A model generated the notes under the pieces. It did no database searches. It was given only the letters and a program-made list of their open reading frames with translations, and had not been told where the DNA came from. The translations under genes and the position numbers were made by a program. From positions 1-64,000 of the forward strand of contig JAIPUR010000004.1 in NCBI GenBank assembly GCA_020055655.1: a stretch of DNA of 64,000 nucleotides. The letters run 5' to 3'. This document shows positions 40,871 through 49,792 of the stretch, piece after piece (position 1 is the first letter of the stretch; each line of letters starts with the position of its first letter). The DNA is from Methanosarcinaceae archaeon. Its GTDB lineage: Archaea > Halobacteriota > Methanosarcinia > Methanosarcinales > Methanosarcinaceae.

Positions 40871-41794
40871 TCAAAATTCATTCATTTCAAGTTGGCAGAC
40901 TGCCCGCTGGACGAGTTCTTTTCCGCCAAGTTTTACCAGCTCTTTACCAAGCATTCTGGCATACTCTGTATATCTATCTACAGGAATAATATCTTCAACC
41001 TTAACATGCTCGCTACCGTCCAGAGCAAGTACTTCTGCACGGACATGTATTTCATCATCATTGAGAAATTGTGCAAAGGATCCGATTGGTGCAGTGCATC
41101 CTCCTTCAACGTCAGTTATGACAATGCGCTCGATCTCAGTCTCAATTCTGGTTTGCTCATGGTTCAGTTCCGCTGTGAGGTCTTCCGCATCGGTGCCTGT
41201 AACTGTCACCACAGCAATGGTTCCCTGATTTGCCGATGGTATGAAACTTTCCGGCATGAGTCTTTCAACATTCATTTCCCATCCCATGCGTTGTAATCCA
41301 GCTTCTGCAAGAAGAATCCCATCATATAATCCATCTTCAAGCTTTTTGATACGGGTATTGATGTTTCCTCTCAGGTCCTGCACTTCTAGGTCCGGTCTGA
41401 ATCTCAATATCTGTGCACGTCTGCGCATGGATGATGTTCCTATAACAGCACCATCTGGCAGGTCATCAATTCGTTCACCGTTGGTTGTTAGAAGTACATC
41501 GTATGGGGAGTCCCTTTTAAGAACTGCAGATGTTGCAAGCTCTTCCGGGCGTACTGTGGGCAGGTCTTTCATGGAGTGGACTGCAATATCAACATCTCCA
41601 CCCATCATAATATCATCAAGTTCCCGCACAAAAACACCAACACCTGCAACTTCGTGTAAAGGCCTGTCGGTAAAAACGTCTCCTGAGGACTTGATGATAT
41701 TTCTGGTGGTCTCAACACCAATATCCAGAAGCTTTCCTTTAATTATATCTGCCTGTGCAAGGGCAAGTGCACTTCCGCGGGTTCCGATTATCAT
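40871..41794 (-). CDS. hemC: Hydroxymethylbilane synthase
   Basis: A 307-residue porphobilinogen deaminase that joins four porphobilinogen units. N-terminal IIGTRGSALALAQADII, the cofactor-region AVHSMKDLPT, GTSSMRRRAQILRFRPDL and VQDLRGNINTRIKKLEDG, plus the conserved Cys that carries the dipyrromethane cofactor in DVEGGCTAPIG. It is 10 bp after hemL. It supplies the tetrapyrrole backbone for heme, siroheme, F430 and cobamides, all needed in this organism. Confidence 0.95.
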   Translation of the reverse strand: MIIGTRGSALALAQADIIKGKLLDIGVETTRNIIKSSGDVFTDRPLHEVAGVGVFVRELDDIMMGGDVDIAVHSMKDLPTVRPEELATSAVLKRDSPYDVLLTTNGERIDDLPDGAVIGTSSMRRRAQILRFRPDLEVQDLRGNINTRIKKLEDGLYDGILLAEAGLQRMGWEMNVERLMPESFIPSANQGTIAVVTVTGTDAEDLTAELNHEQTRIETEIERIVITDVEGGCTAPIGSFAQFLNDDEIHVRAEVLALDGSEHVKVEDIIPVDRYTEYARMLGKELVKLGGKELVQRAVCQLEMNEF

Positions 41795-41804
41795 GAATAT
41801 CTCT

Positions 41805-43070
41805 CTATTTCAGGTTTGCTTCGTAAGCAGCAAGTGTTTTCTCAAGGTCGTCCTCTGTGTGTGCAGTGGAAAGGAAATTAGTCTCATACTGTGATGGTGG
41901 TATGAAAACACCAGTATCCAACATTTTGAAGAAGAATTTGAGGTAGCTTTCTTTGTCACATTTCAATACGTCCTGGTAGTTCAATGGTTTGTCACCGAAG
42001 AAAACCATGAACATGGATGCAATTCCTGAAACAGTGTAATCGAGTCCAATATCTGTTACTATGTCTGTGAGCCTTGACCTGAATACATCTCCTGTGGCAT
42101 TGAGTTTTTTGTGTACTTCTTCTTTTTCCAGTACGTCAAGTACCGCAAGACCAGCTGCAGCAGATGTAGGGCTTCCACTGAATGTGCCTGCCTGATACAC
42201 GCTACCAGATGGGGCTACCATGTCAATGATCTCTTTCTTTCCGCCGAATACTCCGATCGGCAGGCCGCCGCCTATGATCTTTCCAAGTGTTGTCATATCA
42301 GGTGTAACGCCGTAGTATTCCTGGGCTCCACCCATGGCAAGCCTGAATCCGGTGATAACTTCATCGAATATGAGTACGATATCGTTCTCTTCTGTGACCT
42401 TGCGTACTTCCTCGAGATATCCTTTCTCGGGGAGTATGGGTCCGATGTTGCCCATTACAGGTTCCATTATAAGTGCAGCTACTTCATCATCGTTCTTCTC
42501 AATGACTGCTGTGAGCGCTTCGATGTCGTTAAATGGAGTTTGAAGTGTATGTTTTGTAAAATCCGCAGGAATTCCAAGTGAGTCTGGTTTTCCAAGTGTG
42601 CTGGCGCCGGAGCCTGCCTGAACAAGTACTGCATCATGTGCACCGTGGAATCCGCCTTCTATTTTGATGAATTTGTCCTTGCCTGTAAACCCTCTGGCTG
42701 CGCGTATAGCGCTCATGGTAGCTTCAGTACCAGTTGAGACAAATCTGAGCATATCGATGCTTGGGTATATGTCTGCGATCCTGCTTGCAAGGTCTACTTC
42801 AAGGTCTGTTGGGGTTCCGTATAACCATCCCTTGTCGAGTTGATCGATTATTGCTTCTTTAACGGTCGGGTTTGCATGTCCCAATATATTGGGTCCGTAT
42901 GCAAGACAACAATCTATGTATTCATTACCATCGATATCAGTGATTTTAGAACCATTTGCAGATCTAGTGTAGAATGGGTATGGTTTGATGGCTCTTACGG
43001 GACTGCTAACTCCACCTGGAAGGAGTTTATTTGCTTTTTTGTATAATTCTCTGGACTTGTCTAAAGGCAT
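41805..43070 (-). CDS. hemL: Glutamate-1-semialdehyde 2,1-aminomutase
   Basis: A 421-residue PLP enzyme converting glutamate-1-semialdehyde to 5-aminolevulinate. Seen: [60 protein letters not shown] and the PLP lysine in [27 protein letters not shown] precedes the ATG. It lies 15 bp downstream of hemB and 10 bp upstream of hemC. Together with HemA it shows that 5-aminolevulinate is made by the C5 route. Confidence 0.95.
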   Translation of the reverse strand: MPLDKSRELYKKANKLLPGGVSSPVRAIKPYPFYTRSANGSKITDIDGNEYIDCCLAYGPNILGHANPTVKEAIIDQLDKGWLYGTPTDLEVDLASRIADIYPSIDMLRFVSTGTEATMSAIRAARGFTGKDKFIKIEGGFHGAHDAVLVQAGSGASTLGKPDSLGIPADFTKHTLQTPFNDIEALTAVIEKNDDEVAALIMEPVMGNIGPILPEKGYLEEVRKVTEENDIVLIFDEVITGFRLAMGGAQEYYGVTPDMTTLGKIIGGGLPIGVFGGKKEIIDMVAPSGSVYQAGTFSGSPTSAAAGLAVLDVLEKEEVHKKLNATGDVFRSRLTDIVTDIGLDYTVSGIASMFMVFFGDKPLNYQDVLKCDKESYLKFFFKMLDTGVFIPPSQYETNFLSTAHTEDDLEKTLAAYEANLK

Positions 43071-43085
43071 AAGATCACCATAAAT

Positions 43086-44060
43086 TCATTTTAACATTCG
43101 TGCCATATCTTTGGCGAAATAGGTAAGTATCATATCAGCACCGGCACGCTTCATGGATAATAATGATTCGTGCATGACCTTCTTCTCATCGAGCCAGCCA
43201 TTTTGTGCAGCCGCTTTTATCATAGCATATTCGCCACTGACATTGTATGCTGCTGTTGGCATCTTGAATTCGTTCTTGATGCGATATATCACATCAAGGT
43301 AGGATAGGGCAGGTTTGACCATGAGTATGTCAGCACCTTCAAAAACATCAAGTTCCACTTCCCTGATGGATTCATCTGAGTTCGCAGGATCCATCTGGTG
43401 TGTGGAACGGTCGCCAAAACTGCATCCGGAATCTGCTGCATCTCTGAAAGGTCCATAGTATGCTGAGGAGTACTTTGCAGCATAGGACATAATTGGTATG
43501 TCCTTGAAATTGTTTGCATCAAGTTCTGAACGTATAGCTCCTATCATTCCGTCCATCATTCCGGATGGTGCCACCATATCTGCACCGGCTTTAGCATGGC
43601 TCAAAGCAGTTTTTCCAAGCAGTGGTAGAGTAGGGTCGTTCATGATCTCTTCATTTTCAGAGTCTATAACTCCGCAGTGCCCGTGATCGGTATATTCGCA
43701 GAGGCAGACATCTGTAATAACATACATGTCCTTTCCAAGTTCGTTCTTTATTTCACGTACTGCTCTCTGGACAATATCATGTTCTCCCCATGCACAGCTC
43801 CCGTGTTGGTCTTTATGTTCCGGGATCCCAAAAAGTATCAGGGCAGATATGCCAAGATCGGCTGCTTCTTTTGCATCACCCACAACCTTATCTATGGGGA
43901 ATCTGTTAATTCCAGGCATCGATGCTATCGGAGTTTCTGAATTGATGTTTTCATCCACGAACATCGGGTATATCAGATCATCAACCGTGAGTGAATTTTC
44001 CTTGATCATATCTCTGATCTTTCCACTTCTCAACCTTCTCATTCTAAGTTCCGGGAACAT
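43086..44060 (-). CDS. hemB: Porphobilinogen synthase
   Basis: A 324-residue enzyme condensing two 5-aminolevulinates. Metal-site cysteines lie in [17 protein letters not shown], the zinc-type arrangement. Catalytic lysines are in [17 protein letters not shown] and [14 protein letters not shown]. The C-terminus [19 protein letters not shown] is the usual active-site lid region. It is 12 bp downstream of hemA and is followed by hemL. Confidence 0.95.
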   Translation of the reverse strand: MFPELRMRRLRSGKIRDMIKENSLTVDDLIYPMFVDENINSETPIASMPGINRFPIDKVVGDAKEAADLGISALILFGIPEHKDQHGSCAWGEHDIVQRAVREIKNELGKDMYVITDVCLCEYTDHGHCGVIDSENEEIMNDPTLPLLGKTALSHAKAGADMVAPSGMMDGMIGAIRSELDANNFKDIPIMSYAAKYSSAYYGPFRDAADSGCSFGDRSTHQMDPANSDESIREVELDVFEGADILMVKPALSYLDVIYRIKNEFKMPTAAYNVSGEYAMIKAAAQNGWLDEKKVMHESLLSMKRAGADMILTYFAKDMARMLK

Positions 44061-44072
44061 GGTATCAACTCA

Positions 44073-45329
44073 TTATTTATTATTGTTAATTGGTTTGTTC
44101 ACATTGAACAAAAGGGAAACCATATTAAGCAATGAATCATCATCTTTTTCTGCGGCATGGCGTAATACTTTGGTTGGCTCAGCCATCACTTTGTTAACAA
44201 TGGAGTGTGTAAGGTCATCAATGATCTTACTTTCGATTTCCCCTATTGTGTGATAACTGCTCAACTTGTTCAAAGCACGTTCTTTTTCCTGAATTTTTAC
44301 TTTGTAAAGTTGTTCGTATATTTCAGAAACAAGATAATCTGCTCTTTGACGCTTGTACTGTTTGATAAGTAGTTCGAACTCTTCATCAATGATGGCTTGC
44401 GCTTTTTTAGCTTCTTCAAGTCTCATTTCAAGGTTCTTCTCATTGATAATTCTTAGATTATCGATATTATACAGGGTTACATGAGGGATGTCAGAAACAG
44501 CTGGATCAATATCTCTTGGATTTGCGATATCTATTAAAAGGATATCTTTGTCCCTGTTCTTCACTGCTTTTTTTGCCTGCTCATATCTGAGTACAAAATG
44601 TGGTGCGCCAGTTGCTGTTATAACAACATCGGAGTTCTTGAGTTTCTCATCGATCTGGTCAAAATGGACTGCATGTCCTCCCATCTCATCTGCAAGTTCT
44701 CTGGCGGCTTCGTAAGTGCGATTGGCAATGTACATTAGCTCTATATCTCTGTGGGAAAGCGCTCTTGTTACAAGGGTTCCCATCTCTCCTGTTCCGATAA
44801 CGAGGACTTTCTTGTTCTTGAGGTCTCCGACCGTTTCTTCTGCAAGATCAACAGATGCAGATGCAATGGAGAGTGCACCTCTGTTGATCTCGGTCTCAGT
44901 CCTGACTCTTTTGCCCACCTGTATGGCTTTGCTGAATGCCGTATCCAGCATTTTTCCAGTGGTTCCAAGCTTTTTAGCTACTTGATAGAGATCTTTTATC
45001 TGGCCAAGTATCTGGTCTTCGCCAACGATCATGGACTTGAGTCCGGAAGATAACATTAAAAGATGCATTATTGATTCTTCGTGATCGAAGAAGTCAAGAA
45101 TATTGGCAGACAGGCCAAGATCCTTTGCAAAATGGAAAAGTACACTATTTCCTTTCGCGGATACTATGTACATTTCTACTCTGTTGCATGTCTTGAGTAC
45201 TGCACATTCTTGTACCATCTCATTACTGTGAAGTTGCTTTAGAAGTTTTTCAAGATCTCCGTCCCATGCTTCTTCCATCTCCTCTACAGTTGCCTTGGAG
45301 TGTGTGATAACCATGCTGGATATTTCCAT
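44073..45329 (-). CDS. hemA: Glutamyl-tRNA reductase
   Basis: A 418-residue enzyme reducing glutamyl-tRNA to glutamate-1-semialdehyde. The catalytic Cys is in LKTCNRVEMY; SSGLKSMIVGEDQILGQIK and the NADPH-binding VLVIGTGEMGTLVTRAL follow. The C-terminal dimerisation helix is long and ends in an Asn-rich tail (NVNKPINNNK). It begins the second part of the heme run after a gap of about 120 bp from the precorrin-2 dehydrogenase gene, where a separate promoter is possible. Its substrate could come in part from the tRNA-Glu at 25997. Confidence 0.95.
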   Translation of the reverse strand: MEISSMVITHSKATVEEMEEAWDGDLEKLLKQLHSNEMVQECAVLKTCNRVEMYIVSAKGNSVLFHFAKDLGLSANILDFFDHEESIMHLLMLSSGLKSMIVGEDQILGQIKDLYQVAKKLGTTGKMLDTAFSKAIQVGKRVRTETEINRGALSIASASVDLAEETVGDLKNKKVLVIGTGEMGTLVTRALSHRDIELMYIANRTYEAARELADEMGGHAVHFDQIDEKLKNSDVVITATGAPHFVLRYEQAKKAVKNRDKDILLIDIANPRDIDPAVSDIPHVTLYNIDNLRIINEKNLEMRLEEAKKAQAIIDEEFELLIKQYKRQRADYLVSEIYEQLYKVKIQEKERALNKLSSYHTIGEIESKIIDDLTHSIVNKVMAEPTKVLRHAAEKDDDSLLNMVSLLFNVNKPINNNK

Positions 45330-45451
45330 TATAGTTTCACCTGTTTAATTGTTATTATTTGGGAAAATATATGATCGTACATGTTATCGGACTTTCTCGC
45401 TAATTTTATGTGATATTAATATTGAAGTAAATTGATGCGGAATTCATACAA

Positions 45452-46120
45452 CTAGGCTAAATTCCTGCTAACTATAGCCTGTGCTGTTTTAAACCCTTTT
45501 TCGTAGGATTCTTCAAGGGCGGACCATACATCTTTGCTATCCAGTACCTTCCACAATATATCTTTTCGTTCTTTTTGATCAGAAACATTTTCTTTCAGGT
45601 AGCTGCGTATACTGTCCTGTATCTCTATCATGTCAGCAAATTGGGGCGTGATCACCTTTTCAACTTTCTGTCGTGTGTATTTCGAAAATGCCGGACTTGA
45701 TCCGGAAGTTGATATGCTGACGGTAAGCTCACCTCTTTTGATCACGGAGGGTACTGTCACATCTCCAATTGCATCAACCTGATTTGTAAGGATTCCCTTT
45801 GCTTTTGCAACAGCAACTATTTTTTCATTAATGGGTCTTTCATTTGTGGCAGGAATGACCAAAAAAGCATGTTCAATAAATTCTGATATCATCTCATCTG
45901 AAAGTGTAGCTGCGTCTTCTGTGACCAAAATGATATTTCCATTTTTATCTTTGCTGTTTTCCAGCAATAATGGGGTAAAATCTCTACTTATTACTGTGAC
46001 ATCACTATGCTGGGAAAAAAGCAAGGCTTTGCGCTCTCCTACAGAGCCTCCTCCAAAAATAATAATGTGTTTGTCGCTCATGTCAATGAGCAATGGCAGG
46101 AAATGGTTATCAGATGTCAT
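45452..46120 (-). CDS. Precorrin-2 dehydrogenase / siroheme synthase N-terminal-type (Met8p/CysG-N)
   Basis: A 222-residue NAD-dependent enzyme that oxidises precorrin-2 to sirohydrochlorin and may insert iron. Seen: PLLIDMSDKHIIIFGGGSVGERKA as the nucleotide-binding start, VIPATNERPINEKIV, NQVDAIGDVTVPSVIKRG and SISTSGSSPAFSKYTRQKVE. Its place between the Ahb decarboxylase subunits and hemA agrees with siroheme being the heme precursor. The uroporphyrinogen methyltransferase and hemD genes are not in this window. Sometimes called ahbE or sirC in archaea. Confidence 0.9.
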   Translation of the reverse strand: MTSDNHFLPLLIDMSDKHIIIFGGGSVGERKALLFSQHSDVTVISRDFTPLLLENSKDKNGNIILVTEDAATLSDEMISEFIEHAFLVIPATNERPINEKIVAVAKAKGILTNQVDAIGDVTVPSVIKRGELTVSISTSGSSPAFSKYTRQKVEKVITPQFADMIEIQDSIRSYLKENVSDQKERKDILWKVLDSKDVWSALEESYEKGFKTAQAIVSRNLA

Positions 46121-46169
46121 AATTGATCTTCCAGTCCCATTAGCTGCAAATTAGTTAAATATTTTGTTT

Positions 46170-46628
46170 TTAAAGACGAACTCCAGTTTTCTTGAATTCA
46201 CGCTCACTGAACAAAAGTCTGTAGTCGCTGATTCCCGTTGCTTTTGATATCTCAGATGCTACTTCTACACAATCTTCTTTTGTATATGAGTGTACCATTG
46301 TAAAAAGATTATAGTTCCATTCTGGGCGACGAGGACGTTCATAGCAGTGTGTAACTTCTGGGAAGTTTGCCATAATGGTGCCTACATCCCCCACTCTTTC
46401 ATCAGGTACGTTCCATATGCACATTGCATTGGCTATTATGCCTATATCTCTGTGTCCGATAGATGCTCCGAATCTGCGAATGATGCCTTTTTCGTGCATC
46501 ACTTTGATCTGTGATATCACTTCTTTTTCTGACATATCAAGCTGATTTGCAATTTCCGAAAAAGGTGAATGAGTAAGGGGGATGCCATCCTGTATGGCTC
46601 TTAGTATTTTTTCTTCTACTTCATCCAT
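46170..46628 (-). CDS. ahbB: Siroheme decarboxylase subunit, AhbB-like
   Basis: A 152-residue Lrp/AsnC-fold protein: a winged helix (PFSEIANQLDMSEKEVISQIKVMHEKGIIRRFGASIGH) and a RAM-like domain (VTHCYERPRRPEWNYNLFTMVHS). With its partner it removes two carboxyl groups from siroheme in the archaeal heme route. RRFGASIGHRDIGIIANAMCIW resembles AhbB as I recall it, so I assign beta here, with moderate certainty between A and B. Four bases separate it from the upstream gene. Confidence 0.8.
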   Translation of the reverse strand: MDEVEEKILRAIQDGIPLTHSPFSEIANQLDMSEKEVISQIKVMHEKGIIRRFGASIGHRDIGIIANAMCIWNVPDERVGDVGTIMANFPEVTHCYERPRRPEWNYNLFTMVHSYTKEDCVEVASEISKATGISDYRLLFSEREFKKTGVRL

Positions 46629-46632
46629 ATTA

Positions 46633-47088
46633 TCACCTGATATTGAACCTTACTCCGATCTTGAACAATCTTTTTGTAGGGAGATTTATGAATTCAAGTC
46701 CGGTTTTGCTTTTCAGTTCATCCAATATTGTGCATATCCTTTCTTTATTAGGTGCGGAAACTGTGAACCATATGTTATATTTGTCTGGTCGAAGGTAATT
46801 GTGTGATACTTCGGAGTATTCGTTGATATATCCGGCAACCTCATCGATCCTCGTTACGGGTACGTCCACTGCTATTAGAGTACTGGTGCCTCCGACACTC
46901 CGGCGGTTGATTATGGGTCCTATTTTTCTGACTGCACCTTCATCATGCAATCTTTCAAGCCGTTCTATAACTTCTTCTTCACTGATGCCAATATCCTCTG
47001 CAATTGTTTGAAATGGATGCGTAACCAGTGGAAAATCCAGTTGTATGTGGTTAAGAATTAGTTTGTCTGTTTCATCCAGATCTATCAT
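46633..47088 (-). CDS. ahbA: Siroheme decarboxylase subunit, AhbA-like
   Basis: A 151-residue Lrp/AsnC-fold paralogue of the preceding protein: LILNHIQLDFPLVTHPFQTIAEDIGISEEEVIERL, then KIGPIINRRSVGGTSTLIAVDV and SHNYLRPDKYNIWFTVSAPN, ending LPTKRLFKIGVRF. It forms a heterodimer with AhbB. Both lack any sign of acting as ordinary regulators, since they are embedded between heme enzymes. It starts five bases after the ahbD stop, typical of one operon. Confidence 0.8.
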   Translation of the reverse strand: MIDLDETDKLILNHIQLDFPLVTHPFQTIAEDIGISEEEVIERLERLHDEGAVRKIGPIINRRSVGGTSTLIAVDVPVTRIDEVAGYINEYSEVSHNYLRPDKYNIWFTVSAPNKERICTILDELKSKTGLEFINLPTKRLFKIGVRFNIR

Positions 47089-47093
47089 TTAAA

Positions 47094-48140
47094 TCACTGT
47101 TTTTTAGGCTCGTAACTGCAATATGGTTCTTCTTCCAGATAGTCTCCAGTTGCTGCATAGGCGCGTGCACGACAACCCCCGCACACCGTTCTATATTCGC
47201 ATCTGCCACATTTTCCTTTGAGTTTTGAAACGTCGCGAAGATCATTGAATACCTTTGAGTTGTCCCATATTTCTTTGAAAGATTGTTCTTTTATGCTTCC
47301 GGCAAGGGCTGGCAGGTATCCGCATGGATATACTTCCCCTATACTTGAAATGAAGCAGAAACCTGTTCCTCCCAGGCATCCTTTTGTCATAGCTTCATAG
47401 CCATGGGTCTTGACACTGATATCAATGCCTTCCTCCTTAGCCCTCTGGCGCATAATTCTGAAATAGTGGGGCGCACAGGTTGCCTTGAACTGGATATCTG
47501 TCGTTTTTTGCTGATCGTAGAACCAGTTGAGTATCTTCTCATATTCCTCAGGTGGGATCTCTTCATTTTCAAGTTCCTTGCCTCTTCCAGTTGGTACTAG
47601 CAGGAATATGTGTAATGCTTCAGCTCCAATATCTTTTGCAATTTCCAGGATACCTGGAATTTCCTCAATATTGGTCTTTGTGATCGTAGGGTTTATTTGG
47701 AATCCAATACCTGCATCTTTCAGTATTTCTATTCCTTTTAATGAATTTTCAAAAGCATTAGGTACTCCTCTAAACTCATTGTGGGTTTTTGGATTTGATC
47801 CGTCCAGACTGATGCTAACTCTCTGGATACCAACATCTTTGAGCTTCCCTGCAATTTCTGGAGTAAGGAGTGTTCCATTAGTTGCCATTGCAACCCGAAG
47901 TCCTTTAGTGGTTGCATATTTTGCAATATCGAATATATCTTCTCTAACTAATGGTTCCCCGCCACTGAGGATAAGTATGGGATCTCCCATGTCGGCAATC
48001 TGGTCAATGAGGTCCAGTGCTTCCTTAGTTGTGAGCTCTCCTTCTGGTTTTTCAAAATTTGATGAACCTCTGCAATGTCGGCATGACAGGTTGCAGCCTG
48101 CGGTTGTTTCCCATGCAATGAGTCTTGGAGCTTTTGTCAT
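47094..48140 (-). CDS. ahbD: Radical SAM heme synthase AhbD
   Basis: A 348-residue enzyme that converts two propionates of Fe-coproporphyrin III to vinyl groups, giving heme b. The radical SAM cluster is in TTAGCNLSCRHCRGSSNF, GGE is in LILSGGEPLVREDI, and a C-terminal auxiliary cluster is formed by CGRCEYRTVCGGCRARAYA with a final Cys in EEPYCSYEP. The last motif is specific for AhbD and argues against AhbC, which I do not find in the window. First gene of the minus-strand heme run, with a TATA box 41 bp upstream. Confidence 0.88.
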   Translation of the reverse strand: MTKAPRLIAWETTAGCNLSCRHCRGSSNFEKPEGELTTKEALDLIDQIADMGDPILILSGGEPLVREDIFDIAKYATTKGLRVAMATNGTLLTPEIAGKLKDVGIQRVSISLDGSNPKTHNEFRGVPNAFENSLKGIEILKDAGIGFQINPTITKTNIEEIPGILEIAKDIGAEALHIFLLVPTGRGKELENEEIPPEEYEKILNWFYDQQKTTDIQFKATCAPHYFRIMRQRAKEEGIDISVKTHGYEAMTKGCLGGTGFCFISSIGEVYPCGYLPALAGSIKEQSFKEIWDNSKVFNDLRDVSKLKGKCGRCEYRTVCGGCRARAYAATGDYLEEEPYCSYEPKKQ

Positions 48141-48179
48141 AATTGATCATTTAAAAGGTTTTGTTCAGGATTCACTTTA

Positions 48180-48190
48180 CTATATATAGG
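48180..48190 (-). promoter_or_regulatory. TATA box of the ahbD operon
   Basis: CTATATATAG at 48180-48189 is self-complementary and lies about 40 bp before the ahbD ATG, which implies a very short leader. Beyond it, 48191-48490 is the divergent upstream region of ccmE. Confidence 0.6.
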
Positions 48191-48350
48191 ATGGAGCTAT
48201 ACTACTGCGCACCCATATTAATATTTAGTTATTGCTGGTTTTCCTACATATTGCTCAAGTTGGTATGTATAATCTTTAATATAATCTAAATAATTATGGT
48301 TGATTACTTTAGTAATGGAATTAAACTTGATCTGTTAGAAAAGGTGATTC

Positions 48351-48458
48351 TTTATAAGCGCTTTACATCTTGCATTTGCACTTACATGGCTTACTTTTGC
48401 AGTCTATGTTATTTATTTACTAAAGACTCGTATTTCGCTAAAGAAGAGGCACTCTTCT
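48351..48458 (+). promoter_or_regulatory. ccmE promoter and leader hairpin
   Basis: A TTTATAAGC box at 48351-48359 gives a leader of about 110 bases. The leader carries a perfect 7-bp hairpin AGAAGAG (48442-48448) / CTCTTCT (48452-48458) with loop GCA, 33 bp before the ccmE start codon. It could influence translation or mRNA stability. Confidence 0.45.
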
Positions 48459-48490
48459 AAATGAAGGGTGTTGTTCATTAAGGTGTTGAT

Positions 48491-48871
48491 ATGGAGAAAA
48501 AACAGAAGACTATCGTTGCAGTTGTTTTTATTGCTCTTGTAGCTGCAATTGCTTTGTGGAATGTTGATTTTTCACAGGGATATCTTATGGTTTCTGAATT
48601 ATCGTCAAATCAGGATAGCTACGTTGGTAGTAACGTCAATACTATGGGTATAATAAAAAATAATAGCCTGGACATGTCTACTGACGGTATTTCTTTTATC
48701 CTTCAGGATATTGAGGACGATTCGTTTGAATTGAATGTTGAGTACACTGGGGCACTACCGGCTAATCTGGCCGAAGGTGATAGTATAAGTATTAGTGGAA
48801 ATATGGTATCTGGAACTGATGTAGAAGCCACTCAGATAGTAATGGGCTGCCCTTCAAAATATTCGGAATGA
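48491..48871 (+). CDS. ccmE: Cytochrome c maturation protein CcmE, archaeal CxxxY type
   Basis: A 126-residue heme chaperone. An N-terminal membrane anchor (residues 8-24) is followed by the OB-fold with SSNQDSYVGSNVNTMGII, SFILQDIEDD and NVEYTGALPANLAEGDSISISGN. The heme-binding motif is C120-PSK-Y124 at the C-terminal end; archaeal CcmE uses Cys where bacteria have His. It hands heme to apocytochromes on the outer face of the membrane. AAGGTG precedes the ATG. Its last codons overlap an ATG of the prenyl synthase gene. Other ccm genes are not in this window, so its place beside ahb genes is worth noting. Confidence 0.87.
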   Translation: MEKKQKTIVAVVFIALVAAIALWNVDFSQGYLMVSELSSNQDSYVGSNVNTMGIIKNNSLDMSTDGISFILQDIEDDSFELNVEYTGALPANLAEGDSISISGNMVSGTDVEATQIVMGCPSKYSE

Positions 48872-48891
48872 ATTGCAGGGTATGGACAAGT

Positions 48892-49776
48892 ATGGTAGGT
48901 ATAGAAGATCTGGATGAATTTGCTTTGGTAAAATCCTCTATGTCTGAGCTTGTAGCTTCCATGGATGATAAGTCTCAGATGAAGAAAATGATGCTTCATT
49001 TGTGTATCTCGGGTGGCAAACTGATCCGTCCTGTTATGTTGATACTCTGCACTCAGATCTGCGGTGGTAGGTCTGAAGAGAGTGCTAATGCAGCTCTTGC
49101 AATAGAGCTGATCCATTCGGCGTCATTGATTCACGATGATGTGCTGGACGGTGGTATTATGCGCAGGGGGGTTGAGTCAGCTCATGAGAAATATGGTATG
49201 TCTGCTGCAATTCTCTGTGGTGATTTTATGATCTCACGTGCTATTACTCTTATATCTTCTTATGGCCGCGATTCAGTGTATGAGTTCGGAAAAGCTGGTA
49301 TGTATATGGCTGAGGGTGAAACGATCGATATTGCCAGTGTCAGTGATGAGTTTCTTGAAATGAACTACTTCGAGTGTATTATTAAGAAAACTGCATCTCT
49401 TTTTGCATCAAGTACTGCGATCGGCGCTTATGCTGCCGGAGCAGATGTACAAACGGCTGAAAGATTCCGCTTGTTTGGTGAATATGTGGGAACTGCATAC
49501 CAGATGGTTGATGATCTGTTAGAATACCTTGGTAATCTGGATGGCAAGCAATCAACCTATGAATCTACTACACTGCCTTTAATATTCAGGCGAACTATGG
49601 GCCATGATGTTGCTGTAGGAAAAACAGTGAATGAAATATTGTTCTATGTTAGTAAGGCAAAGGCCTTGATGGCTATTATTCCGAATTCAAAATCAAAGGA
49701 TAATTTGTTACTGGTTGCAGATCTTATTACAATTGACCTGCTTCCTGATTCTATTATTAAAAATAACTCTAATTGA
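48892..49776 (+). CDS. Polyprenyl synthetase, candidate for methanophenazine side chain
   Basis: About 294 residues, a trans-prenyl diphosphate synthase. The first Asp-rich motif is SLIHDDVLDGGIMRRG, and the second reads VDDLLEYLGN with Glu in place of the last Asp. Other landmarks: GGKLIRPVMLILC and LCGDFMISRAI. Methanosarcina has a geranylfarnesyl synthase that makes the C25 chain of methanophenazine, and I infer the same role from its position between ccmE and a radical SAM gene. The start may be the ATG at 48868 overlapping the ccmE stop (ATGA), but the extra eight residues look noncoding. Confidence 0.8.
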   Translation: MVGIEDLDEFALVKSSMSELVASMDDKSQMKKMMLHLCISGGKLIRPVMLILCTQICGGRSEESANAALAIELIHSASLIHDDVLDGGIMRRGVESAHEKYGMSAAILCGDFMISRAITLISSYGRDSVYEFGKAGMYMAEGETIDIASVSDEFLEMNYFECIIKKTASLFASSTAIGAYAAGADVQTAERFRLFGEYVGTAYQMVDDLLEYLGNLDGKQSTYESTTLPLIFRRTMGHDVAVGKTVNEILFYVSKAKALMAIIPNSKSKDNLLLVADLITIDLLPDSIIKNNSN

Positions 49777-49792
49777 ATTATCAGGTGAATAC

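Noticed and set aside
47527-48189. Plus-strand open frame of about 220 codons opposite ahbD
   Set aside because: Antisense to ahbD, which has complete radical SAM and AhbD Cys motifs; no ribosome-binding site or domain on the plus strand.
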